Source of the DNA: Henckelia pumila
Taxonomy: Eukaryota; Streptophyta; Magnoliopsida; Lamiales; Gesneriaceae
Direction of reading: 5' to 3'
NCBI RefSeq assembly: GCF_033568475.1
Contig: NC_133122.1
Location: forward strand, 151,170,861 to 151,234,860
DNA length: 64,000 nucleotides
Position 1 is the stretch's first letter; every line of letters begins with the position of its first letter. This document shows, one piece after another, positions 1 to 11,106 of this stretch. The position numbers were made by a program, and so were the translations under genes. The notes beneath the pieces were generated by a model. The model searched no databases and was not told the DNA's origin. It saw only the letters and a program-made list of their open reading frames with translations.

Positions 1-52
1 CGAGCGACGAAGCAAAATTAGCAGTGATCATTTATTACACAGTGGAGTCCAC

Positions 53-168
53 AGTCAAATGAAATTTAACCATGGTTTGGTTAAGTTCTCCGTACATGTC
101 AGCTCGCCACGTGTTCCAAATTACGCGGTTTCTTCCACCCCCACAGTCCCCACCACCGCCTTATTTAT
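53..168 (+). promoter_or_regulatory. Promoter elements of the VQ gene
   Basis: Upstream of the VQ-motif gene I read a W-box core in reverse orientation (AGTCAA, 53-58), a G-box (CACGTG, 108-113) and a TATA-like TTATTTAT at 161-168, about 140 bp before the chosen ATG. W-boxes bind WRKY factors, and VQ proteins are WRKY partners, so WRKY feedback is plausible. These are motif matches only; no transcription start is mapped. Confidence 0.45.
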
Positions 169-302
169 GCACCCTCTGCCCCCATCGTTTCTTCCCCATT
201 CACCGCTTCTTCTGTTTGCATTTTCGGCTCGATTTCTTCGTCCCATGTCCTGATTTCACCTTCAGAGTCTCTGGAAATTTGTGGGTTTTCTTCGATTTAG
301 TG

Positions 303-932
303 ATGGAGCAGCTATGGCAGATACGGCCGGCGATGGGTGACGCTTGGATTTCGGACTTGTTTGCCAAGGAAAATGAGACACTCACTATAGCTCTGCAGAA
401 GTCCTTCGAATCTCCCTACAGCGACGAGTTGTTCCCTGCTGAAATGGTGGAGTCTCTCTTCGCCATTCCCGACACCACGCCCGTCACCACTCCGACGGTC
501 TCCGGAGGCTCGGAGAACGAGGCTCTCCCCACCAAGCAGCGCCGGAGCATGGCTCCCACGGGAAGGGTCACGAAGCGGAAGCCACGCGCGTCGAAGCGGG
601 CCACCACGACGTTCATCACGGCGGATCCCTCGAATTTCAGGCAGATGGTGCAGCAGGTTACCGGCGTCAATTTCGGAGGCTTAAACGGGCACCTCCCTTT
701 CCCGCCGGTGCTGAAGCCTGAGCCTCACAGGCTCGTGAGCCGACTTCAGCCGGGTATGGACTTTACCGCTATTGACCCGTCGGCCTTCATCCTAGACGGC
801 GCCGGTGGGCCTCTGGTGTCCCATCTGGCTCCGCCGCCGACGACGATTGACGGCGGAGCAGCGGCCGGGACTGGGCTTGACTTCGACTCTTTCTGCGGGT
901 TCCCGACTCTGGAGTCGTGGAAAGTTGTGTAA
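303..932 (+). CDS. VQ motif-containing protein (209 aa, intronless)
   Basis: A small plant transcriptional cofactor. The diagnostic VQ signature FRQMVQQVTG (FxxxVQxxTG) lies at residues 112-121, preceded by a basic stretch (KRKPRASKRA, about 91-100) and followed by a proline-rich tail ending FCGFPTLESWKVV, as in the VQ15/VQ22-type calmodulin-binding subgroup. Family knowledge: VQ proteins bind WRKY factors in the nucleus and modulate defence or stress responses; many are single-exon genes of 100-250 aa, which fits. I start at ATG 303 (MEQLWQ) rather than at an in-frame ATG at 72, because 72 lies upstream of the TATA-like element and its translation is low-complexity Pro/Phe sequence unlike the family. 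The coding part is GC-rich compared with its AT-rich surroundings. Family assignment is certain; the exact orthologue is not. Confidence 0.93.
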   Translation: MEQLWQIRPAMGDAWISDLFAKENETLTIALQKSFESPYSDELFPAEMVESLFAIPDTTPVTTPTVSGGSENEALPTKQRRSMAPTGRVTKRKPRASKRATTTFITADPSNFRQMVQQVTGVNFGGLNGHLPFPPVLKPEPHRLVSRLQPGMDFTAIDPSAFILDGAGGPLVSHLAPPPTTIDGGAAAGTGLDFDSFCGFPTLESWKVV

Positions 933-1385
933 TTTAGTTTCTTTTTTTTTTTCTTTTAATTCAATGCACTTTTTTAAGGTGAAGGGTAAAACGGGAAGAT
1001 CTGTTAATACTAGTGGGGGTAAATGGCTAAATGGCGTGTTAAGAATGTAACGCTGTTATTTCTTTTTCTTTTTTTTTTCATCAATATATTATATTATAGT
1101 ATTTGATTTGATGAAGATTTTTCGCATTTTTAAATAATCGGATTTTCTGTCACATTCCGGGGGAGAAAGGTCACATATTTCTTTAAAAATTTTACTTATA
1201 TTTAAGCATCTTGAAATAAAATACGTTTGACGAGAGTATGATTTAAAGAAACTAATAATTAAATATATATGTATGGCTAGCTAACTATTAACGGCCTAAA
1301 AATTCTGTTACAGTCTCAGCCACAAATATCAAGTTATAGAATGAATATATTTAGTAAAATCGTATATGTTTGGTTAATTAGGGTG
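933..1385. other. 3' flank of the VQ gene, no gene seen
   Basis: AT-rich DNA with T-runs just after the VQ stop codon; it probably contains the 3' UTR and polyadenylation region. I see no coding signature or structured repeat before the MITE that begins near 1394. Confidence 0.5.
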
Positions 1386-1393
1386 TTGTGCAT

Positions 1394-2113
1394 CGGGGTG
1401 GAATCGGGTCGGGATCCGTCCGTAACCTTCTTACCCGATTCCCTTTTCGATAGAAATTGAGATTTTTTTTTCTCTCAATCCCGTACTCGAGAAGTGTCGG
1501 GATCCGAATATTCGGAATCTCGAACATTCGGGATTTTGTCGGGTCGGGGTCGGGAGAAGGTATTTTCGAATAATTTTTTTTAAAAAAAAATCTATGTAAA
1601 TATTTTTTAAAAAAAAATTATGAAAAAAATCAAACAATTTTTTAATACATTACAAATAAATTAAAATTTCTATATATAACCATTAAAAAACTAAAACATT
1701 TTTTTAGTAAATTACAAATAAACTAACAATTACTTGATTAAAAAAAAATATATATAATTATTCATAATAATTAAAAAACAAAAATAAAAATTTATAACTC
1801 AATGTTAATATTTAAAAAAAAAATATAAAAAAAATTATATGGTATATAATTATAAAACATTAATATTAAAACATAAAATTAAAAAAATTATTTTTTTAAT
1901 TAAAAAATATTATTAAAAAAATATTATTTTTATATTCGGGTCGGGTCGGGAATCCCATCGAGAAGAGTTGCCTATCTCGATCTCGAAATTGATCAGGTCG
2001 GAAAAAATCCCGATCACTCGGGTCGGGAAAAGTTCGGAACGAAAAAAATTCGGGACGAGAACGGATCGGGGATCGGGACAGATTGGAATTTTTGTAAAAT
2101 TTGCCATCCCTAG
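1394..2113. mobile_element. hAT-like MITE, 720 bp, with 8-bp TSD
   Basis: The ends are rich in GGGTCGGG and ATCCCGA repeats and enclose a core of A/T runs. The direct repeat TTGTGCAT flanks the element at 1386-1393 and 2114-2121, the 8-bp duplication typical of hAT transposons. The right end read inward is CTAGGGATGGCAAA and the left end is CGGGGTGGAATCGGG, so the inverted repeats are recognisable but eroded. There is no coding capacity. Small reading frames in it are artefacts of the GGGTCGGG repeats. Confidence 0.7.
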
Positions 2114-2121
2114 TTGTGCAT

Positions 2122-4382
2122 GGTTCACACTTCACATTCATCCATCTATTTAAATCCCAAACAAAAAGTAAATAGGGATGTTGATGTTCAACTTTCTGAC
2201 CCCTTTAATAAGATCTTGGTACTATAAGGGTAAAATATCATTTGATTTAATTATCCAAAATTGATCTAAAAATCGACAGAAAATCTTTACATATTGTGGA
2301 TCTTGTATGGACGAAGATATTTCTTTACCGATTAACTCCACACTTAAATAAATTAGGTTTTTGGTATAAGGTGTTGGTGGATCTCGTTCAAACGGTTTGA
2401 AATAAAGTTTTTGTGATAGACATATAATTTCGAATTATATATTTGACATATAATTTCGAATTTAAGTATGATTTAAAATTCAAATTTGGATTTGACTCAT
2501 CTGAGTTCGGGTCATGTTAGGCTTGACGTCATTCACAGTTACCTTTTGCCGAGATTAACGTTGAATTTGTCAAGTTATGACCCCTATCACTCCAACTTGA
2601 CATTCTTTGGTTTGCTAGTATAGGTACATAGCGATATATACACATATATATAATTTAATGGATGAGTCGCAAACTATTGAATGAAATAAAATTGGTTCCA
2701 ACATGCATGAACTCGATCCAATCTTATGCTCCAGTCAAATGTGTGTTGTAGATGAAATATCATGACACCCCATGTTCATGTTTTACTTCTCTCTTCTGAT
2801 TTTGTTTTTAACGACACATATTGTTCTCTTATATTCATCGTGTATATATGTTTGATCTATAACACCTTAGTAATTAATGTTCCATTTGTAAGTATGCATA
2901 TATATGAATTGGGAAATGGAAATTCCCTTGGGTGGTTTGCTCGACCGGAGAAAGGCAAATAATTGAAGCTGTGTTGGCCCAAATTAAGGTATAGCTAATT
3001 CCTTTTACTATTAATTTCACAATTTCCTAAAGTAGATGCTCCGAGACTATCATATAGGCACTCCTTGAGTAGGTAAGACTGCTTCAACATTATATCCTTC
3101 ACTATTCTTATTATTATTATTATTATTTTAATTCAAAGAATTGTGATTAGTTTTGATCAATTTATTAAAGCTGATGACATATTATATATGGACGTTGTTG
3201 GAGTACCATGCAAGACATTAAATTTGGTCTTTGTTATGACCTATGACTACAATTTGTGGCTATCTTTCAGGATCGGTGCTGTGCACATCGCCGTGCTGCG
3301 TGGGATTGCAGGAGATCTAATTTTTTTACTTTTATCTCTATTTTAAATTCAATCTTAGTATACTGAGGTGCATACGGTTTCAAATATTAAACCGTATGAT
3401 ATAAAAGGATTGTCCCGAAGAGAACCCTATTTCACATGAGTGACTATTGGCTCATCGAAAATTAAATCGAGGAAATTTGAAACCGTATGATAGTTTTAAC
3501 AACACATGTCAATGGATTTTTTAATAAGAAATATGTAGAATTATTGCATTTCAACATTATTTAATTATGTACGATTGTTTTTCATTGCATTAATGAAAAA
3601 AATTACTTCTCCCCATAAATTCTATATCGAAATATGTGAAATCAATCTGATGAATGAAAAATATTTACTAGACTATCGATCAATCTCTATGTCAAGTTAT
3701 TCTCTTAACATAATATGTATTTTATTTGGTTTATGCTCCTCGATCGTCTCTATTGTGTATATAATATATAAATCGATATTTCAAATTTGAAGTGGATATT
3801 AGATAGAGAAGTCAAAAAAGTATTATCAGAAGATTATTATATTGATTTTTATATTATATGAAATGAAATATAATAATGTAGCACGTTAGGTATACAGAAT
3901 TGGATTGACTTAGGTCTGTAGATTTTATTATTGTTTTTGTCATATAGTTCGATATTAGCGAAGCTCGTGAATGCTTGAATACGCGTGTTATCTCTCTCAA
4001 AATAATAAATTATATAAATTAAATATTATTTGGGTATATTTGAATTGACTTGGTTTAAATTATCAGTGTTTTCTAGAAGTCTAATTAATTCTGATAGCTA
4101 GGCTACACTAGGGGTCACAAAAATACAAGTACTGCCCATAGTTCGTGACATAAGCATGAAATATTGTTGACATATGCAGAGTTCGTTCTTATAATGCTAA
4201 TTAATTAATTAATTAAATGGAATCCCAAACTATTCCTCAGTGTCCAACCTGATTATTCAAATTAAATTTATATTGGTAAAAAGAAAAGAGTGAATATCCA
4301 AAAGTATTATTAATTAAAATATACATGTATCATAAGATTAAATACACATCGTGCGTTCTCCTTTCAATAGTAGATATCTATC
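2122..4382. other. Intergenic, no gene recognised
   Basis: AT-rich DNA. Short direct repeats of a GACATATAATTTCGAATT type occur near 2418-2462, and an ATT microsatellite at about 3110-3128. A small GC-richer patch near 3268-3320 has an open frame without any recognisable domain. No RNA gene or transposon ends seen. Confidence 0.45.
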
Positions 4383-5011
4383 TAAGGCACCGTTTGGTTC
4401 GAGGATAGAATAAATAATATTTGGATAAGTAATATAATGTAATATGAAATAACTAGAAAATGATAGTTAATATAGTATTTGATTTGATTGATAGATTATA
4501 GTTTATTTGATTTGATTAATTGAATTTTATATTAAAAATATAAATTACTATTTTGTACTGTTGAGAATAAATAAAATATGAATAATATTATTTATAAGGG
4601 TAATATAGTAATTTAAATTCAATATGTTTGGTACGGGTGATTAGATAAATAATATATAAATAAGTAATGTATTGTAATAAAAAATAAATAAGAAATGATA
4701 GTGGATATAATATTTGATTTGATTGATAGATTATAGTTGATTTGATTTGATTGATTAAATTTTATAAAAAAATTATAAATTTCCATTTTATCCTTTTAAA
4801 TAATAAATAAAATATAAGAACATATTATTTATAAGGGATAATATAGTAATTTAAATTAAATGATTTGATTGATGTATGATAAATAATTAATGATTTGATT
4901 GATGTAAAATTATAATTAATAGATGGATAAATAATATGATAAGAAGAACGTGAGATTAAAGATAATAAATTTATACATGAATTATTAATAATGCTACCAA
5001 ACATAGCCTTA
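4383..5011. mobile_element. Tourist/Harbinger-like MITE with internal duplication
   Basis: The left end TAAGGCACCGTTTGGTTC and the right end CTACCAAACATAGCCTTA form an imperfect terminal inverted repeat with the GTTTGGT core common in PIF/Harbinger MITEs. The interior contains two similar AT-rich units (about 4395-4620 and 4628-4850) sharing ATTTGATTTGATTGATAGATTATAG. A 3-bp TWA target duplication is only approximate, so superfamily assignment is tentative. Confidence 0.55.
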
Positions 5012-5092
5012 TAAGGTTGATGCATGATTAATAATATTTTTGGTATGTCATACCATAAATTTTTTTTCTCCAATTACCCTATAACTACCATG

Positions 5093-6618
5093 ACTTTTTT
5101 AAAGGGTTTTTTCATATTTAATTTAAAAAAAAAATTTAATTACAAAAGTAATTTGAATCAGGGGCATTTGCAAATATATTGCAAAACGCGTCTGCAAACA
5201 GCGGACGCTGAAATTTTAAATTTCAGCGTCCGCTGCTCAAACTTGGGGACTTCCGAGTCCCCCATGTTCATTTCTTTTTTTTTTAAAAAAAAATTAATTA
5301 TTTAATTAATAATATTTTATAAAAATAGTATTTATTTAGTATTAGTATAATAATTTTTCCAAAAAATCTAAATTTTAATTTTAATTTTTAAATTTGATAA
5401 CTATGTTAAATTTTTTTAAAAAAAACAAAAAAAAAATTATAGTTAAAAAAATTAGATTTATTAAATAAATTTATTTTGATCAGCTATATTTATAAAAACA
5501 TTAGTTAACAATTTTTTTTAGAGGAAATTTTTTTAAAAATTAATTATGTAATTAAAAATATTTTATAAAATTATTATTTATTTAGTATTAGTATGATAAT
5601 TTTTTTTCTCAAAAATCTAAATTTTAATTTTAATTTTCAAATTTGATGACCATGTTGAAATTTTTTAAAAAAACTAAAAAAATTTACAGTTAAAAAAATT
5701 AGATTGATCAAATAAATTTATTTTGATCATATATATTTAAAAAAACATTAGTTAACCTAAATAACACATTTTTATTAAATTTATTTTATATTATATTTTT
5801 TAAATATAAATTTTATTTTTAACTTAAATTTTAGTTAGCATAGTCATATATTTATTTTAATTTATTTGGATTTGTGGAGGTTCCTCGGTTCTCTGGATAA
5901 ACTTAAAAAAGTTAATTCAGATCTATTCAGACCAAATTGATGTAAAAATGACTATATATAGATAGTATTCAAGGACAAAAACCTAGCATTTTTGCATCAA
6001 TTCGGTCCGAATAAATCTAAATTAACTCTTCTAGATTTATCCAGAGAACAGAGAAATCTTCACAAATCCAAACGAATCAAAATAAATATATGACTATGCT
6101 AACTTAAAATTTAAATTAAAAATAAAATTTATATTTTAAAAATATAATATAAAATAAATTTAATGAAAATATGTTATTTAAGTTAACTAATGTTTTTATA
6201 AATATATTTGATAAAAAAAAATTTATTTGATCAATTTAATTTTTTTAACTGTATTTTTTTTTTTTTGCTTTTTTTTTTAAATTTTTCAACGTAGTCATCA
6301 AATTCAAAAATTAAAATTAAACTTTATATTTTTGGAAAAAAATTATTATATTAATACTAAATAAATACTATTTTTATAAAATATTATTAATTAAATAATT
6401 AATTTTTTAAAAAAAAGTAATGCACATGGGGGACTTATAGTCCCCCATGTTTGAGCATCGAACGCTGATTATGTGGCAGCGTCCACTGATCAAAGTAGCG
6501 GATGCTGGAATTTTAAATTCCAACGTCCGCTATTAGCAGGGGCGTTTGTAGTATATTCGCAAATGCCCTTGGTTCAAATTACTTTTTTAAATTAAATATA
6601 AAAAACTCCTTTTTTAAA
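5093..6618. repeat. 1.5-kb fold-back element with nested palindromes
   Basis: The left arm (about 5093-5948) and right arm (about 5989-6618) are reverse complements along their whole length, separated by a 40-nt loop at 5949-5988. The outer ends share TTTTTT..TATTTAATTT and GGGGCATTTGC type blocks. Each arm carries smaller perfect or near-perfect palindromes: 5199-5235 (CAGCGGACGCTG stem, 18 bp around one central base), 5245-5262 (GGGGACT/AGTCCCC) and 6425-6449 (CATGGGGGACT/AGTCCCCCATG). The left arm is longer because an approximately 240-bp segment is tandemly duplicated (about 5283-5515 and 5528-5756). No ORF. It resembles a fold-back or long-TIR Mutator-like element; I found no target duplication. 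Confidence 0.85.
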
Positions 6619-8311
6619 CAATACAAGAGAAATAAATTAGTAATTAAAAAATAATATTTAATAAAAATCACTTTAATCTTATTACATTTCATATAGAAAT
6701 TTATTGTGTACAAATATAATGCTACATTTTAGATAAAAATTTAATTTATGCGCCCACAGCGTGTACATGCATATATTTACTAGTATACAATTAAAGATGA
6801 GAGGGAAAGACTTTTGAAACAAACCTCCCTCACTAATTTTTTGTTTTCCAAATTTAACATGTGAATTTTATAATTTTATTAAGAAATTTTTGTGAAACAT
6901 TGCAAAAATTTTCTTGCTGTCATTTCTAATTTTTGTACACATGATTTGTATCGCATCATGCGAAGGCAAGAGTCAAGACTTGAGAAACGAAACCCTCCAT
7001 CTCCTCACTAATTAATTTTTCGTTTTTTAAATTTAAAATGTGAAATTTATATTTTATTAATTAATAAACTTTAATTTGTTAAACATTGGCAAACATTAAT
7101 TTCTTGCTGTCATTTTTAATCTTTGTATTCATGATTTGTATTGCATGCATCATTAAGGTTGAGACTTGAGAGACATGCTAAATAATTCTGATTTCAGGAA
7201 CATACACGATGTGTAATATATATACTATATTTGCACATATTTTATTTAGAAAGTTTCGATTTAATTATGATATTCTAAAAAATTAAATAGAGTAATTGTT
7301 TCAAAAAAAAATAGAGTAATTAAATTATTAATTTGTAATAGTTACATATATTAAAGGGTAGTTCTGAAATTAAGAAAAAGACTTCTCCACTATTCAGCCC
7401 TAATGTTTAATAACAACTGAGATATTAAAATATTAATATCTCCAGTAAATTTTTTATTTATTTAATGATAATGATATTTCATAAAATAATAAAAATTTCT
7501 AATTTTTCAAATACGCAACATACCTGAATTAAAATTATTAATCTAACTCAAGTTACTCATCATAATTTATATTTAAAAAATTACACATTAAAATAACGGA
7601 AGTAACAATTCCATTAGCATCTACAAATCATTTCCGATGGATGGATGTATTATTTGTGTAGATTTGAAAAATATTATAGATCAACAAAATATTATTTTTG
7701 TACAGTCAACTTTCTTAAAGTTTTTAAAATTTATTATATTTGAAACACCAATCGTTTTCGAGACTTTTTTTTTCCTCTCTATATATAATTCATTCATTAA
7801 AACCCGAAAGCCTTTATTGACTCGTATAGTCGTATGCATTACTCCTCGATATAACGACACCAACCGTCCATTCATCCGATCCAACGGCCGCCGTCGAATG
7901 TTGACTCTTCTACAGCAACGAATGATATTTGTCGACACAATGTAATACATACGTAGTCCCAATTAACTACTGCCAAATGTCCATTTAATTTCTTCATTAG
8001 GCAATAATGTGCCATTTGTTGAGAAATTAATTAACTCACACTTGTCCACGCCATTTCATCTCTGGCGTTCCTGATCACGGTACAAATTAAATATTGAATT
8101 TATATTATTTGATTAATCGACCCATAATTTTATAGAACAAGCCATCTATACAAATAATTTTGGTATATTCTTTTCAAAAATAAAAATACCAAATCGTAAA
8201 ACAAATATCCATCTTGGAACGAAAAGAGATCGTAATATAAAAGTCACGATATTGCCACATGATAAGTTAGATCAATGTAATCAGATCTATGCTTACCATC
8301 ATTTATGCTTC
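6619..8311. other. Intergenic, no gene recognised
   Basis: AT-rich sequence. Two related segments of about 150 bp (near 6800-6960 and 6965-7145, sharing TTCTTGCTGTCATTT, ATGATTTGTAT and CCTCACTAATT) look like an old tandem duplication. A TATA-like CTCTATATATAA lies near 7778, followed by a moderately GC-rich patch to 7960, but no recognisable protein is encoded there on either strand. Confidence 0.4.
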
Positions 8312-8397
8312 TCATCGTGAAGGACGGATCTAGTTTAGGCCAGTTTTAGGCTCTAGCCTACCCAAATTTTTTTTTATCAAATATATAATTTTTTTAG

Positions 8398-9256
8398 GAA
8401 ATATAGTCAAAATGATCCTGTAAGTTTGCATATTTTGTGTTTTGGTCCTGTAAGTATTTAATTTTGGGTTCTGGTCCTATAAGTTAAGTTATAATTGGTT
8501 TTTTGTCATTTTTTCATAGAGTGTTGACGTGACATCATAAAATGCCGACGCGACAGCTAAAAATGCTTAAGTGACATTGAGAAATGATGATGTGTCTATT
8601 GTGGCATCAACAATTAAATGTTATGTTTTCAAAATCGAACTATACCGATCGGTTTAACCGGTTCGATTTGGAACCAGTCACTGATTTGATCTGAAACACT
8701 CTCAAAAATCGTTTTAACAGTTGAACCGGCATAACTGGTCAAGAACCAGAAAATTAGTTTTTTGATTTTTTTTGAAAAATTAGTTTTTTTTTATTTTAAA
8801 ACCTTAATTTAATATTTTATTATATATATATATATGAATATTTGAAATTTTTTATTCGTTAAAAATATTTTTTATTAATATTAGAGTTTATATTTTTTTT
8901 GAATATATTTATATAGTTATTTAGTTTTTAAAATACGATAAATATATATTTTTCTATTTATATAAATTTTTTAGGTTTTTATATTTAAAATATATTATTA
9001 ATTAATAATTATATTATATTATATAAACGGTTTTTCGATTCGACCGTCCGGTAAAAACATTTCAATGAGTTGGACCGTTTTTTAAAGTTAGATCGGTTTG
9101 ATTATCGGTCCGGTTATTAATTAAAAACATTGTTTAAATGAAAAAAAGACTAAAAACCAAAATATCATTAAACTTATAGGACCAAAACCCAAAATTGAAT
9201 ACTTACAGGACCAAATCACAAAACAAACAAACTTACAGGACTATTTTTGCTATTAT
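8398..9256. mobile_element. Mutator-like MITE with about 105-bp TIRs
   Basis: The left terminus (8403-8510: GATCCTGTAAGTTTG, then GGTCCTGTAAGTATT, then TGGTCCTATAAGTT) is repeated in inverted orientation at the right terminus (9150-9256), giving inverted repeats of roughly 105 bp. Long TIRs with the phrase TTTTGGTCCTGTAAG are common in plant MULE-derived MITEs. I could not find a clean 9-bp target duplication. Confidence 0.6.
8621..9132. mobile_element. hAT-like MITE, copy A (512 bp), nested
   Basis: Starts TTATGTTTTCAAAATCGAAC and ends TTAATTAAAAACATTG, so the ends are roughly inverted (ATGTTTT core). Next to both ends are CCGGTT/AACCGG-type runs. The flanks ATTAAATG (8613-8620) and TTTAAATG (9133-9140) look like an 8-bp target duplication with one change. 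A second copy is at 22296-22819. Confidence 0.6.
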
Positions 9257-9339
9257 ACATTTGTTTTACTTAGTCCAATAAAACTTACTTTTGACATCGG
9301 AAACCTAGCTCATCTTCTTAATTCTAGTGCACAACTTCA

Positions 9340-9666
9340 TTTTTTTGGAGGAAAATTGTATTTTTTTCCTGCAAATTTGTCATTTTATTATTTTGATTCT
9401 CTACGTTATCAAATTTCAGTTTTAGTCACGTAATTTTTTTTGATAATTCTAGTATTTTTTATTGAAAGTGCTAATGTGACGCTATACACTCCAGTGTCAT
9501 ATCAGTACTACATTGTTTTCATGTCAAAACCAAGTCGGAAGAAATATGAAAATTGCAAAAAAAAAAAAAAAACAAAACAAAACAAAGATATCAGACTAAA
9601 ATTAAAATTTGACAACATAGAAGATTAAAATCCTAAAGACAAACATATAGGACCAAAAACATAATT
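9340..9666. mobile_element. MITE of the TTTTAGTC/GACTAAAA family
   Basis: The left part (GAAAATTGTATTTTTTTCC.., TTTCAGTTTTAGTCACG) and the right part (CAGACTAAAATTAAAATTTG.., AGGACCAAAAACATAATTTTTC) are inverted copies of one another over roughly 100 bp. Related copies are at 10830-11106 and 47302-47622. An A-run with AACAAAACAAAAC lies at 9558-9585. Confidence 0.55.
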
Positions 9667-9782
9667 TTTCTATTTTTTTGTGAGTTATACAATGTAATGA
9701 TTTTTTTTGTAATATATAATTTATTGATTAAGTTCAAGTCCACTTCAACTCTAATTTCTGGATTTGTCTCTGCAGTCATCGT

Positions 9783-10336
9783 AACAACCAAAATAATAAT
9801 AAATCATTTGGCGGTAAAAATGTATATAATTCAATATTTAAATTTTAGAAAAAAAAACAAATTTAATTTTTAAAAATTGGATTTTATATATATATATATA
9901 TATAACATTATAAAATGTGTGGATCGACCCAATATTTCAAAATTCGAATAGCACCTAGCTAGGGGATGGGAAAGGAAAGTTGTTGACCTAACAACTCTTA
10001 TGTCGGGTCCGTAAGCGGTGACGTGGCGTTGACTTTGACAAGTCATTTGTCCATTATCATTCAATTGTTTACTCTATTTTGTTGTATTATTATTATTATT
10101 ATTATTTGGTCGGTTGGCATTTATGAATCATTCACAAATTGGTTAAGATAGTTTTCAATTTTTTTTAGATCAAATCGTCAATTTTGATGAATGAATTTTC
10201 AATATCAAAACATAATCGAATTTACGTCAATAAAACTGAATATCGTGATTCGATTTTGATTTAAATTTCGGTTTGAAAAAAAAGATTAATTTTATTTGAT
10301 CTTGAGTTCTTGATGATATAGATAAATATATATGTG
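9783..10336. other. Intergenic with TA and ATT microsatellites
   Basis: Contains (TA)n at about 9885-9904 and (ATT)n at about 10085-10107. A moderately GC-rich segment (9950-10060) has no recognisable protein. Nothing else supported. Confidence 0.4.
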
Positions 10337-10527
10337 CAATGGCGGAGCCAGAATTATCAATTTATCCACGTTAAAATTTTAAGTCCTTCAATGCTTTAAT
10401 ATTTTAATTGAGCTATCCGAACTAATAACACATTAATCCAAATTTATTCAAAATCATATATAAAATATTTCAATTTTTTTCCACCCGGACTAAAGCCCGG
10501 GTAGAGATATACATAGCTCTGCCCTTG
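10337..10527. mobile_element. hAT-like MITE, 191 bp, perfect 8-bp TSD
   Basis: The left end CAATGGCGGAGCCAG and the right end ATAGCTCTGCCCTTG are terminal inverted repeats. The exact direct repeat TATATGTG flanks it at 10329-10336 and 10528-10535. The GGCGGAGCCAGA terminus is widespread in plant hAT MITEs. Near the right end the palindrome CCCGGACTAAAGCCCGGG can form a short hairpin. Confidence 0.75.
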
Positions 10528-10544
10528 TATATGTGAGTACACAG

Positions 10545-10578
10545 CAGTACACGCGCTCGTGCGCTCGCGCGCACATAC

Positions 10579-10617
<39 letters not shown>
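10545..10617. repeat. Compound microsatellite (CG/CA/TA)
   Basis: A run of alternating purine-pyrimidine: a GC-containing part (CGCGCTCGTGCGCTCGCGCG), then (CA/TA)n, then (TA)n. Alternating composition of this kind can adopt Z-DNA or cruciform structure. Frames read through it are artefacts. Confidence 0.7.
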
Positions 10618-10619
<2 letters not shown>

Positions 10620-10829
10620 CTCAAAGAAAAAGAAAAACCTTCCTAATTTAGAGAAAGGTGATAGTTTTAATTCGAAATAATAATGAAAGAAAATTGCACA
10701 ATACTTACAAAACAATAACCATTACCGTGTCCATATACTCGCGTATATTTTGCACTTAATTAGCATAAAAAGGTTAAATAAATATAAGATGTGTGTGTGT
10801 GTGTTTCAGTGTGTATATATGTTTGGAAA

Positions 10830-11106
10830 AATGCAATTTTGTTTTTATAACATTTACTTATTTATTGTTTTAGTCATTTATGTTATCAAAATCTCAATCA
10901 AAGTCATGATTTTTTTTTTGTGATTTTTGGTAATTAAGTCATTTTCATGGTAGGATTTCATACAAATCAGCATCACATGCATGACACATTAGTGTCATGT
11001 TGGAAAAAGATTAAAATTTGCTCTACAAAAGAAAGACGTCGTAGTAAAACAAAAATTTGACAACACAGAAAACCAAAATTTAAACAATATCTCATATTTA
11101 AAAAAT
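10830..11106. mobile_element. MITE of the TTTTAGTC/GACTAAAA family
   Basis: The left half (GGAAAAATGCAATTTTG.., TTGTTTTAGTCATTTATG) matches the reverse complement of the right half (AAATTTGACAACACAGAAAACC.., AAAGTTTTATTTTCC). Same layout as the copies at 9340-9666 and 47302-47622. Strongly decayed. Confidence 0.5.

Larger units (their letters stand above)
8319..9775. mobile_element. Outer hAT-like MITE containing nested insertions
   Basis: The left end GAAGGACGGATCTAG and the right end CTGGATTTGTCTCTG are imperfect inverted repeats. The flanking direct repeat TCATCGT occurs at 8312-8318 and 9776-9782. Its body is split by at least one other MITE (8398-9256), which is itself split (8621-9132); a third MITE-like unit sits at 9340-9666. 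No coding capacity. Confidence 0.5.

Noticed and set aside
72-302. Longer VQ start at 72 adding 77 residues
   Set aside because: It lies upstream of the TATA-like box, the extension is low-complexity, and the family begins close to MEQLW.
3143-3346. Small frame with RIGAVHIAVLRGIAGDL in a GC-richer patch
   Set aside because: Single short patch, no family recalled; could be an old gene relic but cannot be supported.
5199-5235. Palindrome considered as a transcription terminator
   Set aside because: Bacterial-type terminators do not apply in a plant nuclear locus, and it lies within a larger fold-back.
7637-7962. Overlapping frames of about 100 codons on both strands after a TATA-like sequence
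   Set aside because: No recognisable domain, low complexity, and no supporting splice or conservation signal.
10470-10715. 81-codon minus frame with IYIYIYIY
   Set aside because: It is the translation of the TA microsatellite.
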